In this document: piece after piece, positions 32,582 through 33,456 of the stretch
Layout: the number at the start of each line of letters is the position of its first letter
How positions within the stretch are numbered: the stretch's first letter is position 1
Source: Ruminococcus flavefaciens
Lineage (GTDB): Bacteria > Bacillota > Clostridia > Oscillospirales > Ruminococcaceae
Reading direction: 5' to 3'
Length of the DNA stretch: 33,456 bases
Assembly (NCBI GenBank): GCA_902766595.1
Contig: CACXEJ010000074.1
Location: 1 to 33,456, forward strand
Translations under genes and position numbers: made by a program
Notes under the pieces: model-generated
What the model saw: only the letters and a program-made list of their open reading frames with translations
The model's database searches: none
What the model was told of the DNA's origin: nothing

Positions 32582-32630
32582 GTGCAGCTCTGTTTGATCG
32601 CTATGATTGCGGCAGGGCTGCACTTTGTGT
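32582..32630 (+). terminator. Hairpin after the WXG100-like trio, possible partial terminator
   Basis: GTGCAGCTCTG (32582-32592) pairs with CAGGGCTGCAC (32613-32623) over 11 bp with one G-T pair and a 20-nt loop, followed by TTTGTGT. The T-tract is weak, so it may only reduce transcription into the next gene, or stabilise the upstream mRNA end. Confidence 0.5.
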
Positions 32631-32646
32631 AAAGGAAGTAAAGGGT

Positions 32647-33456
32647 ATGGCATTCAGGGTACTGAGCGAAAAAGAGCTGGCTCTGCTCTCTGAAAAGGAG
32701 AGACAGATCTACGAAACTGAATATAAGGAATATTCCGAACGCAAGGCGTTTGTTGAAAGGCTCGAGTATCTTGATGGAGTCAAATTTCCGAAGGTCAAGC
32801 CTAAGAAGCCTTCTATCAAAAGGATAAAGAGTCCGGACATTTCTGTTAAGATGAATGAGCCATTCAGGGCTGTTCAGCCGGAGAGTCTCAGGGACGGGAA
32901 GCTCTTTTCGCGCACAAGCGGAAAGCAGTTCACTCCTCCTGTCATCGGTGATGCAAAAGTGACCGGCATACCGGCTGTCACTTTGCCCAAGGCTGAAAAA
33001 CGCAGAAGTGTTGAGGAGTACAGGCTGAAACCATTCACGGCTTTTGATTTTTCCCGCGCCAGTAAGCAGAACGAGACTGTTCTGCACGATGTCAGTGCGG
33101 CTCATATTTCCGAAGCTAAGGTGAGTGCGCTGCCCGGTGTCAGCATCGTGTCGGCAGCAGGTGTATCTGCGGATATACCTGAGTATTCCGTTACGGAGCC
33201 GGTAAAGGTCCCGGTATGTGACGCAGGCGGTTTTGGAGCGGTAAGCATACCCGATGCCGAAGTAAAGCTCCCGGCAGGAGTAGTCGTGCCTTCTGACGGA
33301 ATTTCCGTAAAGGAACGCGCAGTTCCGGACTATAAGTGTACTGAAATGCCTGAGATCAGGATCGCGGAGGCAAGCGTATCTAAGGTTGAAACAGGCGGAC
33401 AGTTCAAGGCGGAGGTTCCCGGAGTCGTTACCGCAAAGGCTGATGTTCCCAACGTC
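32647..33456 (+). CDS. Val/Pro-rich protein of the type VII locus (partial, runs off right edge)
   Basis: An open frame of 270 codons with no stop reaches the window end. The first 45 residues are charged and helical (VLSEKELALLSEKERQ). From about 50 on, the sequence is low-complexity with recurring short Val/Pro/Ala/Glu words such as VPV, LPGV, IPEY, IPDA and MPEI, about every 10-20 residues. This suggests an extended beta-like or fibrous stalk. No signal peptide or TM helix is visible so far. AAAGGGT precedes the ATG. I do not recognise the family. Position after the WXG100-like genes suggests a locus-specific structural or effector protein. Confidence 0.7.
   Translation, partial: MAFRVLSEKELALLSEKERQIYETEYKEYSERKAFVERLEYLDGVKFPKVKPKKPSIKRIKSPDISVKMNEPFRAVQPESLRDGKLFSRTSGKQFTPPVIGDAKVTGIPAVTLPKAEKRRSVEEYRLKPFTAFDFSRASKQNETVLHDVSAAHISEAKVSALPGVSIVSAAGVSADIPEYSVTEPVKVPVCDAGGFGAVSIPDAEVKLPAGVVVPSDGISVKERAVPDYKCTEMPEIRIAEASVSKVETGGQFKAEVPGVVTAKADVPNV

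Overview
The window looks like a chromosomal segment of an anaerobic gut or rumen Firmicute. Ruminococcus or another Oscillospiraceae member is my best guess. This rests on the anaerobic (early cobalt insertion) cobalamin gene set, Gram-positive lipoproteins and signal peptides, strong AGGAGG-type ribosome sites, sharp TTGACA-N17-TATAAT promoters and a type VII secretion (WXG100) locus. The genus is an inference, since there is no rRNA or marker gene.

Region 1 (1-15924, all minus strand) is a cobalamin factory. Sixteen genes, cbiD-cbiF-cbiG-cbiH-cbiJ-cbiET-cbiA-cobT-cobU-cobS-short cobU-cobC-cbiB-cobD-cbiP-cbiC, overlap or nearly touch one another. They run from a promoter just before cbiD. 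They cover most corrin ring steps, a,c-amidation and the remaining amidations, aminopropanol attachment and nucleotide loop assembly. A separate unit follows: a promoter, a cobalamin riboswitch with its own terminator, and cbiK, a cobaltochelatase made as a lipoprotein. A second lipoprotein gene begins just downstream and runs off the left edge. CbiL, uroporphyrinogen methyltransferase and a cob(I)alamin adenosyltransferase are not in the window.

Region 2 (15925-21370) holds a secreted HExxH-x18-E metallopeptidase (+) behind an 11-bp-phased repeat array. Convergent with it is a minus-strand pair: a membrane GGDEF diguanylate cyclase and a peptide-type ABC substrate-binding lipoprotein. A perfect bidirectional hairpin terminator separates the two transcripts.

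Region 3 (21371-26909) has a candidate structured small RNA with its own promoter and terminator. Next comes a 1479-residue secreted subtilisin-fold protein. It carries a His/Cys/Asp-rich N-terminal segment, about 24 CxxC metal-ribbon-like modules in two super-repeat layouts, and a C-terminal domain I do not recognise.

Region 4 (27015-33456, + strand) is a type VII secretion / polymorphic toxin locus. It contains a coiled-coil accessory protein, a toxin with a pretoxin-Hint domain and an HNH-like C-terminal tip, a CbrC-family putative immunity protein, a TPR protein, three WXG100-sized proteins lacking the canonical WxG, and an unfamiliar Val/Pro-rich protein cut by the window end. The toxin tip and immunity gene are visibly more AT-rich than their neighbours, as expected of an exchangeable toxin-immunity cassette.
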